Source: Ettlia oleoabundans
Lineage: Eukaryota > Chlorophyta > Chlorophyceae > Chlamydomonadales
Length of the DNA stretch: 30,839 nucleotides
Assembly: GCA_019693395.1 (NCBI GenBank)
Contig: JAAMXP010001950.1
Location: 3,060-33,898 of the forward strand
Direction of reading: 5' to 3'
The translations under genes were made by a program, and so were the position numbers. A model generated the notes under the pieces. It had not been told where the DNA came from. It did not search any database and was given only the letters and a program-made list of their open reading frames with translations. Positions 1 to 15,054 of the stretch are shown piece after piece (within the stretch, counting starts at the first letter, position 1; each line of letters opens with the position of its first letter).

Positions 1-109
1 GGGGGGAGGTACACTTTGCTCTAGCATTCAACCAAGTGGCAGCTCTCCCCTGCCATTCATTCCTCCCTTTTGCCATACACTGTCCCATCCCCCGCCTATT
101 TTTCTGCAG

Positions 110-3100
110 CACTGCCACCGCCGTAGGCCTAGGAGGGCTGGGCACAGCCAGCCGTGGGCTGGGTGAGGAGCGGCGGGTGGTGGTGATGGCCAAGGAACGG
201 GCGGAGCGGTCCCTGGTGAGCTTGCGGGGTGCTGAGCTGGCAGGCAACTTGCTGGGAGGGCGGGCTGAGCTGGCTGGCGACTGAGGTGGCAAACTGCTGA
301 GCTGGCAATAGTCCAACATGGCCCCCTCCCCCGTCCCCATGCAGCCTGCCCTGGATGAGAAGCAGGATCGCAAGGCCTTCTGGGTCTATCGCTGGGCGCA
401 GCAGCAAGGCCTGCAGGTAATCGGCAGCTGAGCCAGCTTGCAAGTTGTGCCAAGTGGCCCTCGCGTCAGTAGGTTGCCCCCGCCGCTTGCCCCTCCCACA
501 TTCCTACCCATTCGTGGATCGTTTGCAGGTCAGCAGGGACGAAGTGGGTGAGATGGTGCTGAAGGACGTGCTCACTCCGCAGCTGCAGGTGCGATACCTT
601 GGCCCACAACTGAATGGCTGCCTATGTTTGCCCAGCTGCTGAGCGTCTGCGGTGCCTGCTGGACTTCCTTGCACCGCTGTGCATGTTCGTGTCATATTAG
701 CTATCAACAGGCGAGTGTGAGCAGCGGCTGTTGCCACCGGAACCGCTGTGCCACATTGTCCGCCGCTAATGCAGTCTGGCTGTGATGCAGCTTATGCACT
801 GCTCAATTGTGTCTTTCCTCATTTTTTCTTCTTTTCCCACAGGCCATCTGGGATAAGAACTCGGCGCAGCAGAAGGCGGTGCAGCAGCTGTGCGCCGCGG
901 CGGCAGCGGGGGACCTTGCTGCGACAGAGGTGCGCATCAAGCGTACTTGCATTGCAACCCTTCACTCTGTGTTCCTGCAGTATGCCACAGCAAGTTGTGG
1001 GTGAACTGTGGCCTGCTGTGCTGCGCTGCTGACGGTATGCCCGGGCACGCTGAAGAACATATGCTGCAGCATATGTTCATCTGCGTACACCGATGGCCGC
1101 TGCCTGGCACCAAGTCGTGATTAGGCGGCATCTTGCCTGGGCTTGCTTGCTTGCTTGTCTCCCCAGCGCCTTGGACAGGAAGCCCCCTGCTGTTTGTTCG
1201 TGAGGTCGCTATTTGTTTTAGGGTTCTTCTTTTGCCAGTGTGGCACGCTGTTCCTGAGCTTCGTGCTTGTGTGCTGCAGGCTGTGTTGGCTGAGCGGCCT
1301 GACTTGCTGGCAGAGAAAGTGTTTGATGTTGAGTCAGGTGGGTGTTCCTCGCATGCTTACCGTTGGCGAGGCGTGCGCGCCAGCCGATGATGTGGTGTTG
1401 AAACCTAGAGGCAGAGTCGTACGGTTTAACAACTTCCTTAGAACTTATTAGGACCTTCCATGGAAGTTCAGTAGCGTGGCAACGCATTCAGGCATTGTGG
1501 AGCAGGCTAGCGAGCACACCAGCCGTTGTTAAGTTGTGTGGGAGTTTGGTTGGGCGAGGCTTTGTCAATAGTGCTGGGGTAGAATGCTTTGCCGTACCCG
1601 ATATGTGTCCCTTTGCGTTGCATTTGGCGTTGCATTTTAGGTGTTGCGCCGCTGCATGTGGCTGCACGTGAGGGGCAGGTGGCAGCGCTAGAGCTGCTGC
1701 TGAGCAAGGGGGCGGACATCGACACGCGGGACGGGCACGGCTGGACCGCCCTGCAGGTGGGGGGCATCGGCGAATCTAAGCAAAGCAAGATGATGTGCTG
1801 CCAGCCATGCAAGTCAGCCATGCAACCCAGCCTGCAAGCTTGGCTTGACTTTCAATTCTTTGTCATAATGACCCTGGCACTGCGTCGGTTGAATTTAGCA
1901 GTGGTTCCCTTTGCGCAAGTGCCCGCCTGGTGACCCGAACCCCAGGTCTTCCCTCGATGCGTGCCTGCCTGACCACCTGCCTACTAGTTCACCTGCCTGC
2001 CTGCCTGCCTGCTGCCCAGGTGTCCCGCAAGTTTGAGCAGAGCGATGCAGAGGGGGCGCTGCTGCGGGCGGGGGCACATGATCCAGGTGGGGTACCGTGG
2101 TGCTGTTGTGTCTTACCTGCAGCACCGAAGTACTACGGTACTACGCTGTACTGCAGTCCGTCTGTCTGTTTCCCTCAACATGCACCATGATGGGATTGTC
2201 CCAAGCCATGTGGCAAACCTGGCTGGGTCACAGGCTGTGTGATAGGTGGTGCCCATTGTGACGTGCTTTACCCGTATTGCGATTAATAACTTCACAAAAG
2301 ATGTGACTTGTTGCAATGATGCGCGAATAATTTTCATGCATAAGTGACTTGTTGCAATGTTACGAATATATTTAGATACGAATATATTTGAACTAAGTGA
2401 CTCGGTCTAACTGGTGTAGAGAAGGACAAATCAATCCTGGACAAGCCAGCACCCCTGCGCGGCAACAAGCACGTTGCTGCGGCCCCGAAGCACACGGCGC
2501 AAAACGGCATGCCGGCGGCGCCCGAGCCAACGCATGCTTCTGCCGCTTCCGCCCCCGCTTCTGCGACCACGGGGGCAGGAGCAGAGCCTGTGACAGCCAA
2601 CACTCCTCGAGCTTCTGCCTCTGCCGCTGCCGCCCCTGCGGCCACGGGGGCAGGAGCTGCGCCTGTGGCACCCAGTCGTGAGGGGTCAGCCGCGGGCTCT
2701 CTGGGGGGCTTACCTGAGTCTGGAGCTCCGGCAGCAAGCAGTGAGGGGGGGGTGGATGCCGACTCAGCCGCTTCAGGTGCGGGGCCCTGCTTGCTTGACA
2801 TCCCTTCGTCATGCTAAGCACGGCATGCTGTGCCTTGAAGCTGATGCTAGCACAGCATGGAGTCCCCGACCTTGCGGGTGTTTGCACCATGTTGGCTGGT
2901 GTTGAACGTTGTGCATCGGCCGTACCCACCCTTTATTCTGTCGGTCGGATCTCAACACATATTGCAAGCGCTGCTTTCGCCCCATCACCTTTTGCTCCTT
3001 CCTAGGAGATTGTGCGCATCCTACCACACACATCCTCTCATTCTCGCTGTGCAGTGTGTGGCACCGACCGGGACACCCCCGGCGCTGACGTCAGCAGCAA

Positions 3101-5549
3101 CGCCGATGACTACATGGATTCACAGTATCACTCCGGCAGCCCAGGTGCAATACTGGAGATATTAACTTATTTGAGGAGGAAGCTAGGTGTAGGGAGCAAA
3201 AAGGATTGCAGTGCCTTGCCTTGCATGCTGTACTCTCATTGCCAGTCGCGGTTGTGCTCAATAGTCACCCGAGAGTTGTGCTCCATGCCTTTCCACCCCT
3301 TGCACCATCCCCAGGCGTCTCACAACTGTTTTCCAATTCTGCATCACCGTTACGTCACCAATCGCTGCACCAGTGTCACTCGGGGCCCTTACCACAACAA
3401 ACTGTCAGTCTTGTTGCCTGCAGTGGCTGAACCAGTTGAGGAGAAGGATGAGGAGGATAAGGTTCAAGGTGCCAGCGGGGGGAAGGAGGCTGAGCAGGGG
3501 AAGCATGAAGTTGCGGGCAGCAGCGAAGAGGTTGCAGTTCCGGCAGCATCAGCCTGCGCCCAAGCGGAGGCTGTGGCGCTTGCAGCCAAGATGGCTGCTG
3601 AGGCTGAGGCTGCAGCAGAAGAGACGGCTGCAGAAGAAGCTGAAGCGGCAGCTGCAGCAGCTGCTGCAGCAAGGGCGGCTGAGGGAAAGTCAGCTGCAAA
3701 GGAAGGGCCCAACAAGGCTGATGAAGCGGCTGGCAAGGAGGAAGATCAGGAAGATGGAGCTGTTGATGGTGAGGAGGAGGGGGAAGAAGAGGAGGATGAG
3801 GAGGCGGAAATAGCGGCAGAGGCGGCTGAAACCGCTGCTGAGGTGGCAGTAAATGCCTTTAGGGTGGCGCTTGCAGCTGCTGAAGCGGCAGAGGAGGCGG
3901 CGGAAGAGGCGGAAGGGCTTGGAGGGCCAGAGGGAGCGGAGAGAGCTGCCGCTTTCCGCAAGGAGGGCGAGGCGGCGGTGGCGGCAGCAGCCGCTGCTGC
4001 GGTGGCGGCGGGGCAGACGCTAGATGATGTTCTGGGCCCTGCAGCAGGCAGCCGTTCACAGTCAGGTGCGACATGCAAGCCTGGGTTGGGCGGCAGACAG
4101 CATGTCGGAGGTTGCTGCAGGGCACCACTGGGGTTGAATGCCGCTGTTGGTAGAGTGGGTGTCAGTTGGTAGCGAGCGGCTAGCCTCAGCTGTATGTCGC
4201 TGTTGCTAGCAGCAAACCCTCCAACCGAAACGCCCACGCTCCATTGTTATGGCTCTGCCACTATGCTTTCTTCCACATGTACTTTCCCAACTGCAGTGCT
4301 CATGTATCCTGCCCGCCTGTGTCTTCGTCTTTGCCCCTCCCTCCTCCTGCTGCAGTGGATATGGCATCAGTTGCCTCGGTGTGTGGCAGCGACATGGCTC
4401 GCGCCCACTCCCTGGTTGTGTCAGACTTTGGGGGCGCCCCCAGCAGCGCCTTGTCGGGGGCTGGCTCCAGTACCAGTGCCCTGGGCCAGACCCCAGCCCC
4501 CAGTGTGGTGACTGAGGGGGAGGATGACCCTGCTCTAGCGGCAGCAGGCAAGGCGGCGGTGGGCACAGTGGCAGAGACGGTCGTGGCATCCGGCACCGCA
4601 GCTGCCGCGGCAGGGGCTGATGCACTAGGGGTTGGTACTGGTACTGGTACTGGTACTGGTACGGGCACTGCAGCCGATGGGGACAGCTCTGCCGCTGCGG
4701 CGGCTGAACCGCCAGAGGGGCAGCCGGTGGGCGAGGCGGCGGCAGCGGCGGTTGGTGATGTGCAGGCCGCAGCCGCAGAGGTCGTTGAGCATGCGACCAC
4801 AGCAGCCAGGGGCGCCGAATCAGGTGGGGGCACTTGTGGAGCACATGCAGAAAGCAGTGCATTGGGTGGCAGCATGCCTCACGACACGCTTGCAAGGGGC
4901 AGCAATGGGCGAAAGCTGCATTGCCCACCCGCCTGCCAGCGCGGTACAGTTGCCTTACGGGTCTGCCCTCCCGCTGATACCTGGCACGACTTGGCGCTGG
5001 GTGTGTTTCAGGTGGCCCCCCGGTGCCAACCTTACCCACCCACTCGTGCCCCATCAACCCACCCACACACCCTTACCCCTCACACCCCCACCAACCTGCC
5101 ACCCACCAACTGCTGCAGCTGCCAGCAAGGCGGCCAGCGCTGTGCGTGCCGAGCTGGAGGCGCGTCTGCCAGAGTGGAGCGTGTGGGTGCAGGAGCACCC
5201 TGGCAGGTAAGCCTACTAGTGCATACAGCACAGCACGCTGCCGTGTTGTGCCACGTGCCGCTGCATTCTTGCCGCTTGTCTAGCCTACTAGTACATGCAG
5301 CACGCTGCAATGTTGCACCACGTGCTGCTGCAATTGTTCCTCTTGTCCACGACCTTCCGTCCGCATGTGCACCATTTCCCTGTGTGTGTGAAGCCAGGGT
5401 AGAAAGTGCCGCATAGTGCTGCTGTGAACCATCACTTCGGATCATGCTTGTCTGGCTTCCCATGCTGCAGCGTAATCGCCGGTGCCGGCATCACGGCAGC
5501 GGCCATTGCCGCCATCCTGCTCTTCTCTAGGAGGCAGCACTACTGGTGA
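110..5549 (+). CDS. Ankyrin-repeat protein with C-terminal membrane anchor (5' partial)
   Basis: Thirteen exons: 110-215, 345-416, 529-588, 843-929, 1280-1337, 1641-1756, 2020-2086, 2420-2776, 3055-3144, 3424-4065, 4356-4823, 5119-5206, 5471-5549. All introns are GT-AG and all phases agree, giving 762 codons plus a part codon at the left edge; the start lies outside the window. Exons 4-7 carry ankyrin repeats: an APLHVAAREGQVAALELLL helix pair is followed by SKGADIDTRDGHGWTAL, and a shorter degenerate repeat follows. About 500 residues of Ala/Glu/Pro-rich low-complexity sequence come next, including an acidic EEEGEEEEDEEAE run and a GT dipeptide run. The last exon encodes an 18-residue hydrophobic helix (VIAGAGITAAAIAAILLF) and then SRRQHYW, the shape of a tail anchor. 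Inference: a cytosol-facing scaffold on an organelle membrane. The exact family and partner are not recognised. Confidence 0.8.
4630..4665 (+). repeat. Hexanucleotide GGTACT repeat inside coding exon
   Basis: About five tandem copies of a GGTACT-like hexamer sit in frame in exon 11 of the ankyrin gene and encode a Gly-Thr dipeptide run. The reading frame stays open through the array, so it behaves as a coding microsatellite. The opposite strand also stays open here as a Val-Pro run, which explains a long antisense reading frame in this area. Confidence 0.85.
5210..5348 (+). repeat. Imperfect tandem duplication (~70 bp unit) in last ankyrin-gene intron
   Basis: Two imperfect copies lie head to tail. 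Each begins with AGCCTACTAGT, then a CATRCAGCA block, a GCACGCTGC block, CCACGTGC and a TTGTC end. Copy 1 starts near 5211 and copy 2 near 5282. Both are inside the intron between the penultimate exon and the anchor exon (5207-5470). Confidence 0.75.
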
Positions 5550-7430
5550 ACATTCCACCAGCCAGCCAGCCAGCCAGCCTGCCAGCCTGCCAGCCAGCCA
5601 GCCAGCTACCCTAGCTGCTTATTGGCAGCATGCTGCAGGGTCTCTGGTGCCATCAGCAGGGCAATGCTTTGCCGGGCAGCCCACAGCCGGCCAGGTGGTC
5701 AGCGCCAGTCAACGACCCCCGCAGAATAAGGAAGGTATCATTGGACGACATAGAAACGTAGCAACATCCTGCGACAAAAACCCGGCAAGAGTCCCGCCCC
5801 CCCATCATGCCCCCAACCTCACCCCACAGCGCACCACAGTCTCGCACGCAAGTTCTCCTCGGACTTGAACCCGCTTGCCAACCACAGCCCTACGCAGGGC
5901 TTTGTCCTGCACGGCTACCACAGTCTCCAGGCTCAGGCAGCCTACTGCTGTGGAGGCTGCGGCTTAGGTAGCGCATTGGCCACTTCAATGGCAGCTGGCT
6001 GGAAGCAGCTGGCTGCCCATATGTTGCCGCACACATGCCAGCGATGCTACATACTGAAAGAAATTATATCACGGTCAATCTTAGGATTGGCACCCATCTG
6101 CCCATGTAGCAGTGCAAGTCTGCCTCGGGCACAGTACTAGTGCGCATACTGGGGGTTCTAATAGTAAGCAAATAAACTTGTGGCATCTAGTGTGTGTTAC
6201 ATAACCCCGCTACTTAGGCCCTACTGGACCTGGGCAGGGGAGCCGTACCGGCCGACTCAAAACCGTGCCTGCGGGTGTAGCCGGCATCCAAGGGACACCC
6301 CTCCCTTGACCTGCCAGCAGCCAAGGGACACCCCTCCCCTGGCCTGCTGACCGTCCTCCCGTGGCAACATACATGCCAAACGGCCTTTGCAGCATATGGT
6401 TTGCATATATTTGTCCAAATGCCAAGGGAGTGTCGGATTGAATACGTAATTTCCCTGTGCCAAGTCACCGTCTGGTAACCAGGCCTTCTAACTATCCGGC
6501 ATCATCACCGACCAGCGCTGCTGTTAGCAGGCCACTACACATTGCTCCAGCTGGGTGGCATGAACACGCCTTTCGCACACTATTACCACGTTCGTTCATG
6601 TCATTACAGCTGTACAGTGGTCCAGCAGGCTGTGCCGCCACCCGCAATATGGCTGGAACAGCAACTTGTCGCCCTAGCCACCAGGCCTCCCTACAGCAGG
6701 CCTGCCTGGCATACTGCAAGTACGTAGTAAGTGCCTCTGATACAAAACCTGGCGAGATGCTGACTGAGCATCACCCTGCCCATCAGCATAGTTAACAAAG
6801 CACGTCGAAACGGGGGCTGTGAGAAGGACCACGTGGCCGGCGGGACGCTGCGCATGCTGGGCCAGTTGGCCTATCGCAACGTGCATGTGACCTGCAATCT
6901 TGAGTGCTCACATGAGAAAGGAGCAAACAATGCTTGACCGGGGAACTCACTGCAGGTGTGTTCTTACAAGGAAAGCAACAGCAAATCACGACTCTGTCTC
7001 CCCTGTGGGTGCAGAAGCTTGCTGCCGTGCCGCCTGCCGCGCCACCGCCAGCGCCTGGCACACCCGCTTGTGCCCGCCATGCCGCCAGTAGGGGTGCGAG
7101 CAGGCGGTGCCGCAGTATCAGGCCACCCGGCATCCGCCACACTTCCGGCTGCCCGTGCGCTGCCCTGCTTCTGGGCCGCCCTCAACAGATAACTTGGCAC
7201 AGCGCAGGTAAGCGCAGCTGCGCTCCGCTGTCACCTTGGCTGCCACTACCTGTACCGCCTGCTGCTGCCCTGGCTGCCCGCAGCGGCGGTGCATTAGCTG
7301 GCACCATCGGCTGAACAGCTGCAGCAGGGGCCTGCACCTGACTGCAGGGAGGATATCGCTGTCGAGCGCCCCGCTGCACCCAAATGCAGCGGTGAAGGGT
7401 GTGTGTTGGAGTTGTGAGCCGGTGTTTGCA
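5550..7430. other. Long non-coding stretch after the ankyrin gene
   Basis: I see no supportable gene here. Just after the stop codon (about 5559-5606) there is a run of CAGC/CTGC tetramers. A 33-bp tandem duplication beginning CCAAGGGACACCCCTCCC starts at 6288 and again at 6321. AT-richer sequence at about 6050-6200 may hold the 3' end of the ankyrin transcript, but there is no clear TGTAA signal close to the stop. Short open frames in 6800-7330 on both strands lack domain similarity and consistent splice phasing. Confidence 0.5.
6288..6353 (+). repeat. 33-bp tandem duplication
   Basis: Two adjacent copies of a 33-bp unit start with CCAAGGGACACCCCTCCC at 6288 and 6321, with a few mismatches in the second half (TTGACCTGC versus CTGGCCTGC). 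It lies in non-coding sequence downstream of the ankyrin gene. Confidence 0.8.
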
Positions 7431-7439
7431 TAATCTTAG

Positions 7440-8289
7440 CCCTCCAACCCATGGCTTCTGGAGTGTCCTCCTCAAGCCTGTCAACCAAGCGTGCACAGCG
7501 CTCCAAGCAGACAGCATCCTGCAATCTCACAAGGGCGAGCATGAGGGCACCTTTTACGTCTGAGAAGCAAGTTACATGTGGGGCTGAATAGATCACGCAT
7601 ACCAACCAGACGCAGTGCAAACACCATGCGAAGCACACAAGAACTCAGTACAACGAAGCACAGCACAGCACAGCGCAGCACAGCAAAATGCAACAGACAC
7701 AAGCAACCATCGGAACTCGCACCAAACAGAAAAGCTTGTGTCCATCTGCTCCCTCTTGCGGCGTGACAGCCCTCTCCTCCAATGCCTCCAATACTCCGCT
7801 GCCTGACAGCGCTGCAGCAAGCGCGGGTCGGCTTGCAGCGTACCGCAGCAGACTGGTTGTTGCTGGCAGATGTGGCACAGCCTACGCAGCAAGATACATG
7901 TAGCAACTTACTTGTTGTATAGGTTAGGGGGCGTTGACAAGAGCAGACATGGAAAGCCAAAGGCCGCCGCAATGATTGAATGCACTGTGCTGCTCCCAGC
8001 AGCAGCAGCCCTTATGCGCCAGCTGTCAGAGAAATTGTAACAGGAGGAGCAGCAGCCGGCTTGTCCAGCTCTAACCTGCGATTCTGCCGCCAAGGCCTGT
8101 CCCAACAGCTCAAGAGAGCAGAGCAGGCCACAGGCAGGGCAACATGTGCCAACTGGACCAGCAGCTGTGCACAATGCGGCTCCACCAGAGCTGCAGCTGT
8201 ATGCGCCCTGCTGTCTCCAGGCGCCGCCGCCTGACATTCCTGCACCGCAGCTATGGTCTCCCAAAATGTCAGTGCCACGGAAGTTGCAC
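7440..8289 (-). pseudogene. Fragmentary importin-beta-type receptor (TNPO3/IPO13-like) remnant
   Basis: The best piece is 8076-8289: acceptor ACACAG, donor GCAG|GTTAGA, reading ATSVALTFWETIAAVQ and later LVEPHCAQLLVQLAHVAL. This resembles the TNPO3/IPO13/MOS14 HEAT segment in which a T-L-x-FW helix is followed by a PxxxxLLxxL helix. Further down the minus strand are likely pieces at 7912-8022, about 7723-7852 (SLLRYAASRPALAAALSGSG) and about 7440-7550 (KGALMLALVRLQDAVCLERC), the last resembling the ALVLARLP-type helix of TNPO3. Phases between the later pieces do not close cleanly. Only about 300 bp separate the first piece from the SEM1 3' end, so the several hundred N-terminal residues of such receptors cannot fit. 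Inference: a truncated remnant, or a gene I cannot resolve. The family call rests on remembered motifs, not an alignment. Confidence 0.33.
7658..7689 (+). repeat. CACAG/CGCAG short tandem repeat
   Basis: A run of about six CACAG-like pentamers (CACAGCACAGCGCAGCACAG). It lies between two putative exons of the import-receptor remnant. Low complexity only. Confidence 0.7.
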
Positions 8290-8601
8290 CTGTGTTGGCA
8301 GGGAGCTGAGCTGGGCTGGGGTGCTTGGGCTGGAGTCTCCCACGCTGTTGGCTTGGTTTCCCGCTGCAATTACCTTTTCAGAAGCATGCAGATATAACAC
8401 AACGCAAACACACTACTTGGCGACAGCCCTCGCCACCGCAGAGCCATGTGGCGCATTGTTGATGTGAGAACCTGCTGGATGCCTGGCACACTTGGCGCAT
8501 ATCCCTGCATCCTCGGTTGTTTCTCTGTCCACGCTCAGCTCGCGGAAAAGCCCGCATCCAGTGTGGCCGGCTGCCTTTTGGTGCAACGAAGCAAGATGCG
8601 G

Positions 8602-8641
8602 TTACAGGCAACACACATGCATGATGTATCGCTAGTTTACA
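8602..8641 (-). terminator. Putative poly(A) signals (TGTAA) for SEM1
   Basis: On the minus strand two TGTAA pentamers occur 50-90 nt after the SEM1 stop codon, at 8637-8641 and 8602-8606. TGTAA is the usual chlorophyte near-upstream polyadenylation element (established knowledge), and the distance fits. Confidence 0.55.
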
Positions 8642-8690
8642 GGCTGACAGCGCATCGGCTGGCGACTGAGTCCCGGGCCTGCTTTTCGCT

Positions 8691-9254
8691 TCATTTTGGC
8701 GCTTGCTGCTGCTGCTGCTGGGGTGCCTGCTGCTGCTGCTGCTGCTGCTCGGCCTCCTTCTTGGCCTTCTCGTCCGCTATCATGCGTGCCAGCTCCACTT
8801 TCAGGCGCTGGCTGAAATCATCTGAGATATCGTCGTCGTCCCAATCCTGGTCCCACAGCTGCTGGTCCTTGGGGTCCTCCTGCGACTCATCCCAGTCTGC
8901 AAGAATACAGTCGCAGAAAGTTGGAACCCTGGTAAGAGCCTTGTTAAAAGCGGGGGAGCGAGCCACCGTGGTATCGTTGGAGTTGGGAAGGGCGGCAGAG
9001 AGCAGCCTTGTATGCTTCCCTCAGCCTTGGTCGTACCTCTTGCGACATATGCTGGGTTTGCCAAATACGTGATGTTGCATGAAAAGGCTGCGAAGGTATT
9101 CGTGGCCAGTGCCGCCCTCCGGAGAAGCGGCAGACAACAGGGTTGGCGTCAAAAACTGGCTGGCCAACGCACCGTCAACCTCAAACTCCTCAAACTCGTC
9201 CTCCTCCGCTATCTGCTCATAGGTCTTGGACTCCTGCTCATTTGGCTGCGCCAT
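8691..9254 (-). CDS. SEM1: SEM1/DSS1, small acidic 26S proteasome subunit
   Basis: Two exons, 9173-9254 and 8691-8896, joined in phase 1 by a GT-AG intron, give 95 residues. The protein opens MAQPNEQESKTYEQIAEEDE and has the family's two acidic blocks: DEFEEFEVDDW at about 19-29 and LWDQDWDDDDISDDFSQRL at about 38-56, then an amphipathic C-terminal helix. SEM1/DSS1 is an intrinsically disordered cofactor of the proteasome lid, TREX-2 mRNA export and BRCA2-type recombination complexes, and binds ubiquitin through its acidic blocks. Unusual: about 25 further residues follow, a charged EKAKKEAE segment, then Q7, AP, Q6 and APK. Typical orthologues are about 70-90 residues and lack polyQ. Transcribed divergently from the GSK3 gene. 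Confidence 0.93.
8700..8752 (-). repeat. Two CAG tracts encoding polyglutamine in SEM1
   Basis: Seven and six CAG/CTG-type triplets, separated by codons for Ala-Pro, encode the Q-rich C-terminus of SEM1. The tracts are nearly pure, so length variation between strains is likely. Confidence 0.85.
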
Positions 9255-9572
9255 CAGGGCCTTGTTGCACGCGGCGATGCTTGATCAGCCGAGGGTCTGC
9301 AGCCGTTGGGCTCGCTGGGGTGCAGGAATGGATTCGCAGGGCCTGTGAGCGAGTGGTGTGCCGCTGAGAATCCCTTCCTCCCGTCCCTGCTGTGCTGCAT
9401 GCTGGCGCTCAGTCAGTCGTGTCCCGACCCGCCCACCCTCGCTCGACATCACAAGAAGTTGTCAAACCGGCAGTCACCAGCGTCGCCAGTTCCGCAAGCC
9501 CCACCAGGCGTTTCACCTGGCGTTGCAAACGGCTGCCCGCTCCCCGCGTGCTCCCATGGGCGGCCAGCTTTA
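9255..9572. promoter_or_regulatory. Divergent intergenic region between SEM1 and GSK3
   Basis: This 318-bp gap separates the start codons of two head-to-head genes, so both 5' UTRs and promoters must lie here or overlap it. I see no convincing TATA box. The part nearest GSK3 is C/T-rich on the plus strand. The promoter role is inferred from layout only. Confidence 0.5.
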
Positions 9573-14380
<4,808 letters not shown>

Positions 14381-15054
14381 GCGGAGGAAAAGGGCGCGTC
14401 CTTTGCTGCTACTGATGCGTGGGCAACCGCTCGCCTGAACACCGGCAGGCGGCGGCGCATGCCGGTTGCCGCCAGTACTGCTGGAGTGTGTGGCTCCTGC
14501 CCTCTCTACTGTCGCTCTGCTGGGATCTCTGCAGCGCGGTCGCACGGTGCCTCTTCATTACGAGTTTAGGCTAGGACTCACTGCAACTGCAAATCAGAAT
14601 CTACCCTGCTGCAGCTGCCTCACTGCTTTCCCACCTGACCTGCCCCCTCTTTTGCCTCTGTTCGTTACCCACCCATTCACTTTCCTTCAGCTGTGTTGCT
14701 GCCCTCCTTGGTGCTCCCGGCCTGTCGGTGTCACGCTCCCGTCTGTGCCTGTGCCTGTAAACGCGTGTGTTTGTTCCTTGTGCTGTGCTGGTTCCGGGAT
14801 TTTTTTTGCCGCATCCTACCCCCCTTCCTGTCGTCTGACCTGACAGCTATCTGTGCTAGCCTGACAAGCCCTCTGTAACCAACTGACTACCATAGCAGCA
14901 AGAAGTTTTTGAGGGGATATGGGAGGAAAACTTTGGTTTGGGATGGTGTCGCATCAGGGCGGCATGCTGACCAACTTTGGGCGCCGGCGCCTTGGCAGCT
15001 AAGGTTGTCTTCCCCAAGCGGCACTTTTTAGTGCTCACCCGACAGCAAACAGCC
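14381..15054. other. GSK3 3' UTR and spacer before the C2 gene
   Basis: No gene is seen. The stretch is pyrimidine-rich and carries TGTAA pentamers at 14756-14760 and 14874-14878, likely GSK3 polyadenylation signals. The 5' UTR and promoter of the next gene must lie in its last part. Confidence 0.55.
14756..14878 (+). terminator. Putative GSK3 poly(A) signals (two TGTAA)
   Basis: TGTAA occurs at 14756-14760 and 14874-14878, about 375 and 495 nt after the GSK3 stop codon. This is the standard green-algal polyadenylation element; which one is used cannot be told from sequence. Confidence 0.5.

Noticed and set aside
3001..3054. Acceptor CCTAG at 3005 for the exon starting near 3006
   Set aside because: In phase it runs into a stop codon within the exon. 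The acceptor at 3054 keeps the frame open and joins cleanly on both sides.
3012..3423. Upstream extension of the long open frame ending at 4172
   Set aside because: Exon phases show that only 3055-3144 and 3424-4065 are coding here. The frame between them is intronic, and the frame after 4065 is intron read-through.
4206..5066. Long open frame (286 codons) on the minus strand
   Set aside because: It is antisense to ankyrin-gene exons, rich in Pro/Gln/His from the repeat composition of the other strand, and has no domain or splice logic.
5559..5606. CRISPR-like or regulatory meaning of the CAGC/CTGC run
   Set aside because: It has no spacers and no regular repeat-spacer structure; it is a simple tetramer repeat in a eukaryotic 3' flank.
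6790..7330. Possible coding segments on both strands between the ankyrin gene and the receptor remnant
   Set aside because: Fragments such as GGTLRMLGQLAYRNVHVTC (plus) have no recognised family, and neither strand gave consistent splice phases.
8446..9072. 208-codon plus-strand frame over SEM1
   Set aside because: It is the antisense of SEM1, including a Cys run opposite the CAG tract.
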